A stretch of 36,792 nucleotides of DNA from NCBI RefSeq assembly GCF_001908105.1, contig NZ_MKGQ01000028.1, positions 1 to 36,792 of the forward strand, given 5' to 3'. The stretch comes from Xenorhabdus eapokensis (lineage in GTDB: Bacteria > Pseudomonadota > Gammaproteobacteria > Enterobacterales > Enterobacteriaceae). This document shows, piece by piece, positions 17,372-27,607 of the stretch (within the stretch, counting starts at the first letter, position 1; every line of letters starts with the position of its first letter). The position numbers and the translations under genes were made by a program. Under the pieces are notes generated by a model. The model did no database searches, was not told the origin of the DNA, and saw only the letters and a program-made list of their open reading frames with translations.

Positions 17372-18826
17372 ATGAGTAAAACCGCTCCAGTCGGTTTATG
17401 GGATCAACCCAAACCCTTTTTCATGATATTTTTTGTAGAACTGTGGGAACGATTTGGCTACTACGGCGTTCAAGGTATTCTGGCCGTTTACTTCGTTCAA
17501 CAACTTGGTTTTTCAGAAACACAATCATTTATTACTTTTGGCGCATTTACGGCGCTGGTCTACGGCCTGATTTCCATCGGTGGTTATGTTGGTGATCACT
17601 TACTGGGGACAAAACGAAGCATTATTTTGGGTGCTATCGTACTGGCGATCGGCTACTTCATGATTGGCCTTTCCATCATCAATCCTGAGCTGATTTTTTA
17701 TGCCCTGGGAACCGTCGCTGTCGGTAATGGCCTTTTCAAGGCTAACCCTGCCAGTCTGCTGGCAAAATGTTACCGGCCGCAAGACCCGCGTTTGGATGGT
17801 GCATTTACGCTATTTTATATGTCCATCAACCTTGGTTCTCTGGTTTCCCTTTCTCTTGCCCCCGTCATTGCCGAAAAATATGGTTATGCAGTCACCTATA
17901 ATATCTGCGGCATCGGCCTGATTATTGCCCTGCTGGTTTATATCGCCTGCCGCCGTATGGTACATAATATCGGTTCAGAGCCAGACCATGCCCCGTTACG
18001 CTATATCACCTTGTTTTTGGTTTTGATCGGTACAGTTGTAATGATTGGCATCTGTGCATGGTTATTGCATAACATCAAAATTGCCAATATTGCCCTTATA
18101 GCGATCTCAACCATCGTTGTGGTGATTTTCTTCTGGCAGACATTCAAATTGGACAGAATCGGCCGCAATAAGATGTTTGTGGCCTTTATTCTGATGCTTC
18201 AGGCTATCGTGTTCTATATCCTGTATAACCAGATGCCAACTTCCCTCAACTTCTTCGCCATCAACAATGTTCATCACCAGATCCTTGGTTTTAATATCAA
18301 CCCCATCAGTTTTCAGGCACTGAATCCATTCTGGATCATCGTCGTCAGCCCTATCTTGGCCGTGGTTTACACTAAACTGGGCAACAAAGGCAAAGATTTT
18401 TCCATGCCAACAAAATTCACCTTCGGCATGTTTTTGTGCTCTCTGGGCTTCCTGACGGCAGCAGCTTCTGGTTTATTTGCTGATGAGCATGGAATTACCT
18501 CTCCGTGGTTTATCGTGCTGGTGTATCTGTTCCAGAGCGCCGGAGAGTTAATGATCAGCGCATTGGGACTGGCAATGGTAGCAACGTTTGTTCCTAGCTA
18601 TCTGACTGGTTTTATTCTGGGTATGTGGTTCCTGTCACAAGCCGCTGCATCAGTGTTGGGGAGTTATGTCGCAACCTTTACTGCCGCACCAGAAGGCGTG
18701 ACTAACCCACTGCAAACCCTGCCAATTTATACTGGCGTATTCGGTAAAATTGGGATTGCAACCCTGATTGTCGCTGTGATTATGGCCTTTATGGTGCCGT
18801 GGCTGAACAAGATTATGAAAGCGTAA
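17372..18826 (+). CDS. dtpB: DtpB-like dipeptide/tripeptide:proton symporter
   Basis: A 484-residue proton-dependent oligopeptide transporter (POT/PTR2 family) that tracks E. coli DtpB (YhiP, about 489 residues) more closely than DtpA. The ExxER-type signature is in [19 protein letters not shown]. Other matches are [69 protein letters not shown] and [20 protein letters not shown]. It is an inner-membrane protein of about 14 helices. It is a single gene, convergent with fbaA, and the shared junction carries back-to-back terminators. Confidence 0.93.
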   Translation: MSKTAPVGLWDQPKPFFMIFFVELWERFGYYGVQGILAVYFVQQLGFSETQSFITFGAFTALVYGLISIGGYVGDHLLGTKRSIILGAIVLAIGYFMIGLSIINPELIFYALGTVAVGNGLFKANPASLLAKCYRPQDPRLDGAFTLFYMSINLGSLVSLSLAPVIAEKYGYAVTYNICGIGLIIALLVYIACRRMVHNIGSEPDHAPLRYITLFLVLIGTVVMIGICAWLLHNIKIANIALIAISTIVVVIFFWQTFKLDRIGRNKMFVAFILMLQAIVFYILYNQMPTSLNFFAINNVHHQILGFNINPISFQALNPFWIIVVSPILAVVYTKLGNKGKDFSMPTKFTFGMFLCSLGFLTAAASGLFADEHGITSPWFIVLVYLFQSAGELMISALGLAMVATFVPSYLTGFILGMWFLSQAAASVLGSYVATFTAAPEGVTNPLQTLPIYTGVFGKIGIATLIVAVIMAFMVPWLNKIMKA

Positions 18827-18853
18827 TTTATCTGGCACTCATGAATTGAACAA

Positions 18854-18891
18854 TTTTCCGCTCGTTGATAAGTCAAATAACGGGCGGAAAA
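18854..18891 (+). terminator. dtpB terminator
   Basis: TTTTCCGCTCGTT pairs with AACGGGCGGAAAA (one mismatch-type position), a 13-base stem with a 12-base loop. Its right-hand AAAA is shared with the next hairpin, which serves fbaA. Confidence 0.6.
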
Positions 18892-18925
18892 GCTGACTAA
18901 TTCACAAAGAACCTAGCCAGCTTTT
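18888..18925 (-). terminator. fbaA terminator
   Basis: On the minus strand AAAAGCTGGCTA pairs with TTAGTCAGCTTTT, ending in a T run. It follows the fbaA stop by about 22 bases and overlaps the dtpB hairpin by four bases. Confidence 0.65.
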
Positions 18926-18947
18926 ACACTATCTGAATAACAATTTA

Positions 18948-20024
18948 TTACAGCACATCAACTGCATTCAGTTCTTTAAAAGCCTGCTCCAGACGAACAA
19001 CCATGGAAGCCTGAGCAGCACGCAGCCAAACACGTGGATCGTAGAACTTCTTGTTAGGCTTATCTGCCCCTTCTGGGTTACCCAACTGGCCTTGCAGGTA
19101 GCCTTCGTTCTTTTTGTAGTAGTTCAGAATACCTTCCCAAGTTGCCCACTGGGTATCGGTATCGATATTCATTTTCACTACCCCGTAGCTCACTGCTTCC
19201 TGAATCTCTTCTGCGGTAGAGCCGGAACCCCCGTGGAAGACAAAATCCAGACTGTTATGTGGCAGGTTGAATTTTTCAGAAACGTAGTCCTGTGAATTGC
19301 GCAGAATTTTTGGCGTCAGTTTAACGTTGCCTGGTTTATATACACCATGAACGTTACCGAAAGAAGCCGCGATGGTGAAACGTGGGCTGATAGCGTTCAG
19401 TTTCTCATACGCATAGGCCACATCTTCCGGCTGAGTGTACAGAGAAGAGCTGTCTAGATGGGAATTATCAACACCATCTTCTTCACCACCAGTACAACCC
19501 AGTTCGATTTCCAACGTCATGTCGATTTTCGCCATACGTGCCAGATATTGGCTGCAAATCTCGATATTTTCTTCCAGAGATTCTTCTGACAGGTCGATCA
19601 TGTGAGAGGAGAACAGAGGCTTACCCGTTTGTGCGTAGTGTTTCTCACCCGCTTCCAGCAGGCCATCGATCCATGGCAGCAGTTTACGTGCACAATGGTC
19701 GGTATGCAGGATGACAGGCACACCATAATGTTCTGCCATCTGGTGAACGTGGTGGGCGCCAGAAATAGCCCCGATAATCGCTGCTTGCTGACCTTCTGCT
19801 TTCATACCTTTACCGGCAATGAAAGAAGCACCGCCGTTAGAAAACTGGATAATGACCGGAGCACGTACTTTTGCCGCCGTTTCCAACACTGCGTTGATGG
19901 AATCAGTACCGACGCAGTTAACCGCTGGTAACGCGAAATTGTTTTCTTTAGCGATGGCAAAGACTTTTTGAACATCATCACCAGTGATGACACCCGGTTT
20001 TACGAAATCAAAAATTTTAGACAT
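18948..20024 (-). CDS. fbaA: Class II fructose-bisphosphate aldolase
   Basis: A 358-residue zinc aldolase, as in E. coli FbaA. Diagnostic parts are the N-terminal KIFDFVKPGVITGDDVQKVF, the zinc-site VILHTDHCARKLLPW (His-Asp), LEIELGCTGGEEDGVDN, the phosphate- and zinc-site FVFHGGSGST, and VVKMNIDTDTQWATW. It converts fructose-1,6-bisphosphate to glyceraldehyde-3-phosphate and dihydroxyacetone phosphate. It is the last gene of the tktA-epd-pgk-fbaA block and lies 57 bases after pgk, so it is likely co-transcribed. Confidence 0.97.
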   Translation of the reverse strand: MSKIFDFVKPGVITGDDVQKVFAIAKENNFALPAVNCVGTDSINAVLETAAKVRAPVIIQFSNGGASFIAGKGMKAEGQQAAIIGAISGAHHVHQMAEHYGVPVILHTDHCARKLLPWIDGLLEAGEKHYAQTGKPLFSSHMIDLSEESLEENIEICSQYLARMAKIDMTLEIELGCTGGEEDGVDNSHLDSSSLYTQPEDVAYAYEKLNAISPRFTIAASFGNVHGVYKPGNVKLTPKILRNSQDYVSEKFNLPHNSLDFVFHGGSGSTAEEIQEAVSYGVVKMNIDTDTQWATWEGILNYYKKNEGYLQGQLGNPEGADKPNKKFYDPRVWLRAAQASMVVRLEQAFKELNAVDVL

Positions 20025-20081
20025 GTTACGTGGTCCTGTATTGACATTGAACAGGCAGCCAATGCTGCCTGTTATTACAAC

Positions 20082-21248
20082 TTAATTACTTTTAGCACGT
20101 TCTTCCAGCATCACAACGGCGGGTAGTTTTTTGCCTTCAACGAATTCAAGGAAAGCACCACCACCCGTAGAGATGTAAGAGATCTTGTCAGCAATTTCGA
20201 ACAGATCGATTGCCGCCAAAGTATCACCGCCTCCTGCGATAGAGAAAGCATCACTTTCAGCAATTGCACGGGCAATAATTTCGGTTCCTTTACGGAAGTT
20301 AGGGAATTCAAAAACACCTACAGGACCATTCCACAAAATGGTCTTGGCGCTTTTCAGGATTTCAGCCAGACGTTCGGCAGAAGCATCACCCAAGTCAAGG
20401 ATCTGCTCTTCATCTTTAATTTCGCTGGTGGATTTCAGCGTTGCTTCCGCAGTCTCAGAGAATTCTGTCGCAACACGGACATCGGTAGGAACCGGGATGT
20501 CACAGCTTTCCATCAGTTTTTTCGCTTCTGCGATCAGATCATCTTCATACAATGAACGACCAACATTGTGCCCTTCTGCGGCAACAAATGTATTAGCAAT
20601 TCCACCACCGACAATCAGTTGATCAGCAATTTTGGACAGAGAATCAAGAACGGTCAGTTTGGTTGAAACCTTCGAGCCTCCTACAATCGCCACCATTGGA
20701 CGGGCAGGACTGTGCAGTGCTTTACCCAAAGCGTCCAGTTCACCAGATAGCAATGGACCCGCGCAGGCAATCGGGGCAAACTTAGCAACGCCATGAGTTG
20801 ACGCTTGTGCACGATGCGCAGTACCAAAAGCATCCATTACATACACATCACACAGTGCAGCATATTGCTTTGATAACGTTTCATCGTCTTTTTTCTCACC
20901 TTTGTTAAAGCGAACGTTTTCCAGAACCACTAATTCGCCTTCCGACACTTCAACACCATCCAGATAGTTTTTTTCCAGACGAACAGGAGAAGAAAGTGCT
21001 TCTTTCAGATAATCAACGACAGGTTGCAGTGAGAACTCTTCGTTGTATTCTCCCTCAGTCGGGCGTCCCAGGTGAGAAGTAACCATGACTTTGGCTCCCT
21101 GATTCAACGCAGCCTCAATTGTCGGCAAAGACGCACGAATACGTGCATCAGAAGTCACTTTGCCATCTTTTACAGGCACATTCAGATCAGCACGGATCAA
21201 TACGCGTTTACCCGCCAGATCTAAATCAGTCATCTTAATTACAGACAT
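20082..21248 (-). CDS. pgk: Phosphoglycerate kinase
   Basis: A 388-residue glycolytic kinase, as in E. coli (387). Motifs are the N-terminal [18 protein letters not shown], the substrate-domain [18 protein letters not shown] and [16 protein letters not shown], the hinge [26 protein letters not shown], and the nucleotide-binding GGGDTLAAI and [10 protein letters not shown]. The start at 21248 ([10 protein letters not shown]) has GAGAGG ten bases upstream; an upstream in-frame ATG lacks this. It follows epd by 74 bases on the same strand. Confidence 0.97.
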   Translation of the reverse strand: MSVIKMTDLDLAGKRVLIRADLNVPVKDGKVTSDARIRASLPTIEAALNQGAKVMVTSHLGRPTEGEYNEEFSLQPVVDYLKEALSSPVRLEKNYLDGVEVSEGELVVLENVRFNKGEKKDDETLSKQYAALCDVYVMDAFGTAHRAQASTHGVAKFAPIACAGPLLSGELDALGKALHSPARPMVAIVGGSKVSTKLTVLDSLSKIADQLIVGGGIANTFVAAEGHNVGRSLYEDDLIAEAKKLMESCDIPVPTDVRVATEFSETAEATLKSTSEIKDEEQILDLGDASAERLAEILKSAKTILWNGPVGVFEFPNFRKGTEIIARAIAESDAFSIAGGGDTLAAIDLFEIADKISYISTGGGAFLEFVEGKKLPAVVMLEERAKSN

Positions 21249-21322
21249 GGTGAATCCTCTCATTGATTCTTTATAAAATTACTCAATCTTCTGCTGTGTG
21301 CTGTTTGTGACACAACAAATGA

Positions 21323-22342
21323 TTATTTGAAACCGGTTGCGGCCATTGCCAATGCGGTATCAATCATGCGATTGGCAAAGCCCCATTCATTGTCACACCA
21401 CACAAGGGTTTTAATCAGGTGTTTCCCGCTAACCCTCGTTTGTGTGCCATCCACAATAGCACTGTGGGGATCGTGATTAAAATCCGTTGAAACCAACGGC
21501 AGATCTGTGTAATCCACTATACCATGAAACTCTCTGGTCGCTGATTTTTGCAGGAGCTGGTTCACATCTTCCACATTCACTGGCGAACAGACTGTTACGC
21601 TCAAGTCAATGGCTGTCACATTGATAGTGGGTACTCGAACAGAAATCGCCTCAAACCGATCATTAAATTTAGGGAAAATACGTGTGATCCCCGCAGCCAG
21701 TTTTGTATCAACAGGAATGATGGATTGACTGGCCGCCCGGGTTCGACGTAAATCACAGTGATAAGCATCAATCACGGGTTGATCATTCATCGATGCGTGA
21801 ATGGTTGTCACTGTACCAGACTCAATGTTGAACGCATCGTCCAACACTTTAATGATTGGAATGATGCAGTTTGTTGTACAGGATGCATTAGAAACAATGC
21901 GATCTTCGGCAACCAATGAATGGTGATTAACACCATATACTACGGTTGCATCCAGATTATTTCCTCCTGGATGCGCAAATAGGACTTTTTTGGCTCCGCT
22001 GGCGATATGAGACTCTCCGTCTGCCCGTTCACCATACTTACCTGTGCAATCAAGAACGATATCAATACCCAACTCTTTCCACGGCAAAACCGAGATATTC
22101 GGTTGATGAAACAGCCGGATGCTATCGTCCCCTATTTGCAATAAATCATTATTCAGGCGTACATCCCATGCAAAACGCCCATGACTGGAATCATATTTCA
22201 ACAAGTGAGCAATGCCTTGTGCATTTGCCAACTCATTGATAGCGATCACTGAAATTTCAGCTTGACGCCCTGATTCGTAAAGAGCACGCAAGACGCTGCG
22301 CCCTATTCTTCCGAAACCATTAATCGCTACCCTGATAGTCAT
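21323..22342 (-). CDS. epd: D-erythrose-4-phosphate dehydrogenase
   Basis: A 339-residue GAPDH-family enzyme, identical in length to E. coli Epd. The NAD site is [20 protein letters not shown], the catalytic cysteine is in [10 protein letters not shown] (about residue 155), and [18 protein letters not shown] ends the protein. The Epd-like [13 protein letters not shown] and the gene order tktA-epd-pgk-fbaA separate it from GapA. It oxidises erythrose-4-phosphate to 4-phosphoerythronate, the entry to pyridoxal phosphate synthesis. Confidence 0.94.
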   Translation of the reverse strand: MTIRVAINGFGRIGRSVLRALYESGRQAEISVIAINELANAQGIAHLLKYDSSHGRFAWDVRLNNDLLQIGDDSIRLFHQPNISVLPWKELGIDIVLDCTGKYGERADGESHIASGAKKVLFAHPGGNNLDATVVYGVNHHSLVAEDRIVSNASCTTNCIIPIIKVLDDAFNIESGTVTTIHASMNDQPVIDAYHCDLRRTRAASQSIIPVDTKLAAGITRIFPKFNDRFEAISVRVPTINVTAIDLSVTVCSPVNVEDVNQLLQKSATREFHGIVDYTDLPLVSTDFNHDPHSAIVDGTQTRVSGKHLIKTLVWCDNEWGFANRMIDTALAMAATGFK

Positions 22343-22570
22343 GTTACTCCCTGAATTTCTCTGTAGTTACGCAACCGCTTAGGATAACTGAGCAATATCT
22401 ACTTGTACTGATAATTCATCACAAAATTAACCAGATTGTGACAGACAAGACATTTTATTATCTCATTTATGCACCTAACTGAAACGGTTCAGCAACCATA
22501 AAAGCAGATTACGAGAAAAAAAGAGTGATGGCAAGCACCCTTCGTCACATTATGGAAGAAAAGTTGAACA

Positions 22571-22611
22571 AAAAAAGAGCGCATTCACTCTAAAATTGAT
22601 GTGAATGCGCT
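22571..22611 (-). terminator. tktA terminator
   Basis: On the minus strand AGCGCATTCAC and GTGAATGCGCT form a perfect 11-bp stem with a 12-base loop, followed by CTTTTTTTG. It is one of the strongest terminators in the window and lies 21 bases after the tktA stop, so tktA is not simply co-transcribed with epd. Confidence 0.85.
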
Positions 22612-22631
22612 TAATAGGAATTACTTGCTGA

Positions 22632-24626
22632 TTATTTCAACAAAGCCGTTGCTTTAGCTACTATATTTTCAACAGTGAAACCAAACTCTTTAAACAGAAC
22701 ATCAGCAGGTGCAGATTCACCGAAAGTGTTCATACCGACGATAGCGCCATTGATACCGACATATTTGAACCAGTAATCAGAGATACCCGCTTCGATGGCA
22801 ACACGGGCAGAAACTGCCGCTGGCAGTACCGCTTCACGGTATGCAGCATCCTGCTTATCGAAAGCATCGGTAGATGGCATAGAAACCACACGAACCTGAC
22901 GACCTTCAGCAGTCAGTTGTTCAGCCGCTTTCACTGCCAATTCCACTTCGGAACCGGTTGCAATCAGGATCAATTCAGGCTGGCCTGCGCAATCTTTCAG
23001 GATGTAAGCCCCTTTCTCGATATTCGCCAATTGCTCAGCGGTACGATCCTGCTGTGCCAGGTTTTGACGGGAGAAGATCAGTGAAGTTGGGCCATCTTTG
23101 CGCTCAATTGCATATTTCCATGCAACCGCAGATTCAACCTGGTCACATGGACGCCATGTGCTCATGTTTGGCGTTACGCGCAGGCTAGCAATCTGCTCGA
23201 CTGGCTGGTGAGTTGGGCCATCTTCACCCAAACCGATGGAATCGTGAGTATAAACGAAGATGCTACGCACTTTCATCAGTGCCGCCATGCGTACCGCATT
23301 ACGGGCATATTCCACGAACATCAGGAATGTTGCGCCATAAGGCACAAAACCACCATGCAATGCGATACCGTTCATGATGGCAGACATACCGAATTCACGC
23401 ACACCGTAGTGAATGTAGTTACCATCCTGAGCTTCGTTCAGAGGCTTAGAGCCAGACCACATGGTCAGGTTACTTGGTGCTAAGTCAGCAGAGCCACCCA
23501 TAAATTCTGGCAGAACTTGACCGAATGCTTCCAGTGCATTTTGTGATGCCTTACGGCTGGCAATGGAGGCTGGATTTTGTTGCAGTTTTTCAATGAATGC
23601 TTTGGATTCCGCTTCCCAGTTCACTGGCAATTCACCGCTGGTACGACGGTTGAATTCGGCAGCCAGTTCTGGATAAGCTTGCGCATATGCAGCAAATTTC
23701 TCTTCCCAGCTTGCTTCTTTGGTCTTACCTGCTTCCTGGGCGTTCCAGCCAGCGTAAATGTCCTGAGGAATTTCAAATGCAAGATGTTCCCAACTTAACG
23801 CTTTACGGGTTGCTTCAATTTCAGCATCACCCAGCGGGGAACCGTGACATTCTTCTTTGCCTGCTTTATTTGGTGAACCAAAACCGATGATGGTTTTGCA
23901 CATCAACAGGGATGGTTTGTTTGTTTCTTTGCGTGCTGCTTCGATGGCTGCCGCAATCGCATCGGAGTCATGACCATCTACGCCACGGATAACATGCCAG
24001 CCATAGGCTTCAAAGCGCGCTGCGGTATTATCAGTGAACCAACCTTCTACCTCACCGTCGATAGAAATACCGTTGTCATCATAAAATGCGATTAATTTGC
24101 CCAGTTTCAGTGTACCCGCTAAAGAGCAAACTTCATGGGAGATCCCTTCCATCATACAGCCGTCACCCATGAACACATAAGTGTAGTGATCGACAATATC
24201 ATGGTTTGGACGGTTGAACTGCGCTGCCAGTGTGCGTTCTGCAATCGCAAAACCTACTGCATTGGCAATACCTTGCCCCAATGGGCCAGTCGTGGTTTCT
24301 ACGCCTGGAGTATAGCCATATTCTGGATGGCCTGGCGTTTTAGAGTGCAGTTGACGGAAATTTTTCAAATCATCAATAGAAACATCATAACCCGTCAGGT
24401 GCAGAAGGCTGTAAATCAGCATGGAGCCGTGGCCATTGGATAACACAAAACGGTCACGATCAACCCAACCAGGGTTAGAAGGATTATGGTTAAGATAATC
24501 GCGCCACAGCACTTCGGCAATGTCAGCCATTCCCATTGGTGCACCAGGATGCCCTGATTTTGCTTTCTGCACAGCGTCCATGCTTAAGAAGCGGATAGCA
24601 TTAGCAAGGGTTTTACGAGTGATCAT
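22632..24626 (-). CDS. tktA: Transketolase
   Basis: A 664-residue transketolase, as in E. coli TktA (663). Diagnostic parts are [19 protein letters not shown] (active-site His), [19 protein letters not shown], the thiamine-diphosphate motif [14 protein letters not shown] with its downstream Asn, [15 protein letters not shown], the pyrimidine-domain [14 protein letters not shown] and TRDS-equivalent [18 protein letters not shown], and [15 protein letters not shown]. It moves two-carbon units between sugar phosphates in the pentose phosphate pathway and supplies the erythrose-4-phosphate used by Epd next door. TktB cannot be ruled out by sequence alone; the gene order favours TktA. Confidence 0.96.
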   Translation of the reverse strand: MITRKTLANAIRFLSMDAVQKAKSGHPGAPMGMADIAEVLWRDYLNHNPSNPGWVDRDRFVLSNGHGSMLIYSLLHLTGYDVSIDDLKNFRQLHSKTPGHPEYGYTPGVETTTGPLGQGIANAVGFAIAERTLAAQFNRPNHDIVDHYTYVFMGDGCMMEGISHEVCSLAGTLKLGKLIAFYDDNGISIDGEVEGWFTDNTAARFEAYGWHVIRGVDGHDSDAIAAAIEAARKETNKPSLLMCKTIIGFGSPNKAGKEECHGSPLGDAEIEATRKALSWEHLAFEIPQDIYAGWNAQEAGKTKEASWEEKFAAYAQAYPELAAEFNRRTSGELPVNWEAESKAFIEKLQQNPASIASRKASQNALEAFGQVLPEFMGGSADLAPSNLTMWSGSKPLNEAQDGNYIHYGVREFGMSAIMNGIALHGGFVPYGATFLMFVEYARNAVRMAALMKVRSIFVYTHDSIGLGEDGPTHQPVEQIASLRVTPNMSTWRPCDQVESAVAWKYAIERKDGPTSLIFSRQNLAQQDRTAEQLANIEKGAYILKDCAGQPELILIATGSEVELAVKAAEQLTAEGRQVRVVSMPSTDAFDKQDAAYREAVLPAAVSARVAIEAGISDYWFKYVGINGAIVGMNTFGESAPADVLFKEFGFTVENIVAKATALLK

Positions 24627-24972
24627 TCTTTACTCCAAGTCGGATAAAAGCGTTAGTGAACTAAGAACTAATTTTCGCAGCGCAGCATACAAACCGCAAT
24701 CATTAATACCAGATAATTAATGCCAGATGATAAGGAAAACTATCTTAATTTCTTCTTGACAATAATTCTTTGATTTACCTCGTTGTTTTGGTTCTCTGTC
24801 AAGACCATGCCGACAACTAAAGGTGCTCTTGCGCAAATAGGGAATAGCTTCCTAGCGTGATTTGCGCAATAGAAAGCAACGTATTAGACACGATACTCAA
24901 TAGGTTAATCAAGGCCAAAAAGTCTCGTTTTTCTGCCGAATTAGGGTAATGAACAAAATTCACGTGTAATAG
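24627..24972. other. tktA upstream region with a 10-bp perfect inverted repeat
   Basis: No gene is supported. The tktA promoter must lie near 24640-24770. TTGCGCAAAT at 24830-24839 and ATTTGCGCAA at 24860-24869 are perfect inverted copies separated by 20 bases that themselves hold a small AGGGAA/TTCCT stem, giving a hairpin without a T-tract. Confidence 0.5.
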
Positions 24973-25258
24973 ATTTTTATACTGGAAAGTGATGCTTCCA
25001 TCGGCTTTATTGCACCATTGGAAGAAAACGAAGCAGAACAATACTGGCAAGATGTCGAAGCAGATCTTATATCAGGTTATCGATTACTACTTGTCGCGCT
25101 AGAAGGTGAAAACATCGCAGGTTCAGTGCAACTTTCTCTCTGCAAGAAAAAAATGGCCTGCACCGCGCCGACGTGGAAAAACTGATGGTACACACCGCCT
25201 ACCGCCAGCGTGGGATTTTTTGTCATCGATTCCAACGGGGAATTTTCAGGAACAACGT
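24973..25258 (+). pseudogene. GNAT acetyltransferase pseudogene
   Basis: The first frame reads SDASIGFIAPLEENEAEQYW and continues through LLLVALEGENIAGSVQLSLC, then hits a run of A residues (AAGAAAAAAATGG, about 25144) and stops at 25183. Moving one frame restores NGLHRADVEKLMVHTAYRQR followed by GIF. This is the beta4-alpha3 acetyl-CoA-binding region of GNAT N-acetyltransferases. The rest of the acetyl-CoA site is lost after about 25230 and no start codon is evident. So this is a frameshifted and truncated GNAT gene lying between tktA and the tRNA-Asp terminator. Confidence 0.75.
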
Positions 25259-25290
25259 ATTTTTAGAAGTTGATTTGAAATGTTCTGTAT

Positions 25291-25324
25291 AAACAAAAAG
25301 CCCTGAGTAAAAAACTCAGGGCTT
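25291..25324 (-). terminator. tRNA-Asp terminator
   Basis: On the minus strand AAGCCCTGAGT and ACTCAGGGCTT form an 11-bp perfect stem with a 4-base loop, followed by TTTTTGTTT. It begins nine bases beyond the tRNA 3' end. Confidence 0.85.
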
Positions 25325-25332
25325 ATAAATTC

Positions 25333-25409
25333 TGGCGGTGCGGACGGGACTCGAACCCGCGACCCCCGGCGTGACAGGCCGGTATTCTAACCAACTGAAC
25401 TACCGCACC
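25333..25409 (-). tRNA. tRNA-Asp (anticodon GTC)
   Basis: A 77-base tRNA read on the minus strand. The acceptor stem GGTGCGG/CCGCACC is followed by G and encoded CCA. The D arm GTTCAGTTGGTTAGAAT, the anticodon loop CCTGTCACG with GTC, and the T arm GCGGGTTCGAGTCCCGT are all standard and closely match enterobacterial tRNA-Asp. Confidence 0.95.
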
Positions 25410-25546
25410 GCAGGGCGTTCTGGTTGAGAACGGGGTGGATAATACGGGCTACAATAAAATCCGTCAATCGCTTTTTATAACAAAATAGTTCACTTGCACA
25501 GTTTTTCGCCTCAATTATGCATTTACCACCATTTTGCCGCTGCTTT

Positions 25547-26296
25547 TCAATGTATCTGTTCAGGTTTTGAACGCCAGAGACAACTTCCTCCTTTCTTTTC
25601 CACCAAATCCAAACGAGATTCATGCTGAATTAATTCTTCATCGGAAGCATAAATAATTTTCAGTCCCGTCTGCGGGCGAGTAATTTTCTGGATTTCGGCA
25701 ACCTGCATATTGCCTGATGTTTCCCCTTCCATCGAAAAAGCCAATGATGTCTGGCCACCTGTCATTGCCAGATAAACATCAGCCAGGATCTCGGCATCGA
25801 GCAATGCCCCGTGAAGAGTACGTTTGGAATTATCGATCTGGTAACGGTCACACAACGCATCGAGGTTATTACGCTTGCCAGGGAAAAGTTTTCTCGCCAA
25901 TATCAAGCTATCTGTAATGCTACAAAACTCAGCAGTGGGTGGAATATTTCGATTCAGTTTACTGAATTCATAATCCATAAAACCGATATCAAACGTTGCG
26001 TTATGAATAATCAACTCAGCACCACGGATAAACTCAATGAATTCATCAGCAATATCCGCAAATTTCGGTTTATCCTGCAAAAATTCGTCACTAATCCCAT
26101 GAACTTCAAACGCTTCGGGATCAACTAAACGTTCTGGTTTGATATAAATATGAAAATGGCGTCCGGTCAGACGACGGTTAATAACCTCCACAGCACCAAT
26201 TTCAATGATGTTGTGTCCCTCATAGTGAACACCTAATTTGTTCATACCGGTGGTTTCGGTATCGAGGACTATTTGGCGGGTAATAGCAGTGCTCAT
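25547..26296 (-). CDS. dnaQ: DNA polymerase III epsilon subunit (proofreading exonuclease)
   Basis: A 249-residue DnaQ (E. coli 243). The DEDDh exonuclease motifs are ExoI IVLDTETTGMN, ExoII IIHNATFDIGFMD and ExoIII HGALLDAEILADVYL. The C-terminal region that binds the alpha subunit is present and ends SRLDLVEKKGGSCLWR plus a short SKPEQIH tail not in E. coli. The start MSTAITRQIVLDTETTG is exactly the E. coli N terminus; a longer in-frame start is not supported. It is divergent from rnhA with 63 bases between, the conserved overlapping promoter arrangement. Confidence 0.97.
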   Translation of the reverse strand: MSTAITRQIVLDTETTGMNKLGVHYEGHNIIEIGAVEVINRRLTGRHFHIYIKPERLVDPEAFEVHGISDEFLQDKPKFADIADEFIEFIRGAELIIHNATFDIGFMDYEFSKLNRNIPPTAEFCSITDSLILARKLFPGKRNNLDALCDRYQIDNSKRTLHGALLDAEILADVYLAMTGGQTSLAFSMEGETSGNMQVAEIQKITRPQTGLKIIYASDEELIQHESRLDLVEKKGGSCLWRSKPEQIH

Positions 26297-26359
26297 AATG
26301 TTTTTTTGTGTCAGACTTAGATTTTTGATTAAAGACAATATAGGAAGAGTCTACCAAAA
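26297..26359. promoter_or_regulatory. dnaQ / rnhA divergent promoter region
   Basis: Only 63 bases separate the two divergent starts, so the promoters must overlap each other or the coding starts, as in E. coli. The sequence is AT-rich, with TATAGG and TTTTTG elements, but individual boxes cannot be assigned with confidence. Confidence 0.5.
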
Positions 26360-26830
26360 ATGAACAGACAGGTAGAAATTTTCACCGATGGTTCTTGCCT
26401 CGGCAATCCTGGTCCTGGCGGATATGGCGTTTTACTCCGCTACCAACAGCAAGAAAAAACCTTAAGTGACGGTTATTTCCGCACAACCAATAACCGCATG
26501 GAATTAATGGCAGCCATAATAGGGTTGGAAGCGCTCAAACGTCCCTGTACTGTGATCTTGACGACGGATAGCCAATATGTACGTCAAGGGATCACTCAAT
26601 GGATCCATAACTGGAAAAAACGGGGCTGGAAAAAAACCGACAAATCCCCTGTTCTTAATGTCGATCTCTGGCAACGACTCGATAAAGCTATCTCGCTGCA
26701 TGATATTGATTGGCGCTGGGTCAAAGGCCACGCCGGACATCGGGAGAATGAACGGTGTGATGAGCTGGCTCGCACAGCCGCTAATAACCCGACTCAAACA
26801 GATGATGTCTATATCGAAAGCGAAAATTAG
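26360..26830 (+). CDS. rnhA: Ribonuclease HI
   Basis: A 156-residue RNase H1 (E. coli 155). The four catalytic acids are visible: Asp in [17 protein letters not shown] (D10), Glu in NRMELMAAI (E48), Asp in TTDSQYV (D70), and Asp in [15 protein letters not shown] with the preceding catalytic His. The basic protrusion [18 protein letters not shown], typical of the bacterial enzyme, is intact. It removes RNA from RNA-DNA hybrids. It converges on yafS with an 8-base gap. Confidence 0.97.
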   Translation: MNRQVEIFTDGSCLGNPGPGGYGVLLRYQQQEKTLSDGYFRTTNNRMELMAAIIGLEALKRPCTVILTTDSQYVRQGITQWIHNWKKRGWKKTDKSPVLNVDLWQRLDKAISLHDIDWRWVKGHAGHRENERCDELARTAANNPTQTDDVYIESEN

Positions 26831-26838
26831 CCCGTCAA

Positions 26839-27555
26839 TTAATAGCGTCGGTGAATATTTTTTGCCGCCCCCAACGCACTACTGAATCTTGGTTTCATCA
26901 ATGTTGCCCGCATAGGGTTTAATGTCAACGGTATTGTCCGTTTGCGGGCAATAATCACATTCAGGCAACCAAATATTGACATACAGGAGTTATCAAGACG
27001 CTTTCCGTTATGCCACGGTAAAACGTGGAAATTAGCATGATGAATAACTTCATAATTAAGAAGACGCAGCCAATCCAATTGGCGCAACATTGAAAACATT
27101 TGGACTCTGCAAGATTGCCGACGATATATCGGGGCAATCATTTTCCTGAAACCTAATACACTTAATGGATTAAAACCACTGATAACCAACCAACCATCGT
27201 CTATCATGATCCGATCGACCTCTCTCAAAAGCCAATGTGGATCAATACTATAAGTCAACATATGCGCCAACAAACAGGCATCAACAGATTTAGTTGCAAA
27301 AGGGAGGTGATTGGGATCAGTAATCACATCCATATTTTGCCCTTGTAATCCTATATTGACTTGATGGCTGATCAGACAGGAACGAGTATCTATTTCGGCG
27401 CTTAAGTTACCGATTTTCACTAAATGAAAACCAAAGATTTTGGGCCACCACGGTTCCAATTGACGTTCCAGAGCGATACGGTAATATTCCCCCCACGGTA
27501 ACTCAGCCCAAGAAACAGGGAGGGTTATTTGCTTGATTGAACGTGCTGATTGCAT
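26839..27555 (-). CDS. yafS: YafS-like SAM-dependent methyltransferase
   Basis: A 238-residue class I methyltransferase-fold protein, aligned along its length with E. coli YafS (240). Shared parts are WAELPWGEYYRIALERQLEP, KIFGFHLVKIGNLSAEID, ADPLHLPF-equivalent DPNHLPFATKSVDACLLAHM, DDGWLVISGFNPLS, MLRQLDWLRLLNYEV and ARKRTIPLTLNPM. The acceptor is not established in E. coli either. It lies between rnhA and gloB in the conserved neighbourhood and is divergent from gloB, the starts being 52 bases apart. Confidence 0.93.
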   Translation of the reverse strand: MQSARSIKQITLPVSWAELPWGEYYRIALERQLEPWWPKIFGFHLVKIGNLSAEIDTRSCLISHQVNIGLQGQNMDVITDPNHLPFATKSVDACLLAHMLTYSIDPHWLLREVDRIMIDDGWLVISGFNPLSVLGFRKMIAPIYRRQSCRVQMFSMLRQLDWLRLLNYEVIHHANFHVLPWHNGKRLDNSCMSIFGCLNVIIARKRTIPLTLNPMRATLMKPRFSSALGAAKNIHRRY

Positions 27556-27607
27556 GTCATCTTCCTTTCAACCTACTTATAAACCTACTATAAAAATGAG
27601 GCGTATA

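Noticed and set aside
24702..24731. Short direct repeat ATTAATACCAGATA / ATTAATGCCAGATG
   Set aside because: Two imperfect 14-base copies only; not a CRISPR or a recognisable binding-site array.
24817..25050. 77-codon minus-strand reading
   Set aside because: It runs antisense through the GNAT pseudogene and an inverted repeat, with no recognisable motif.
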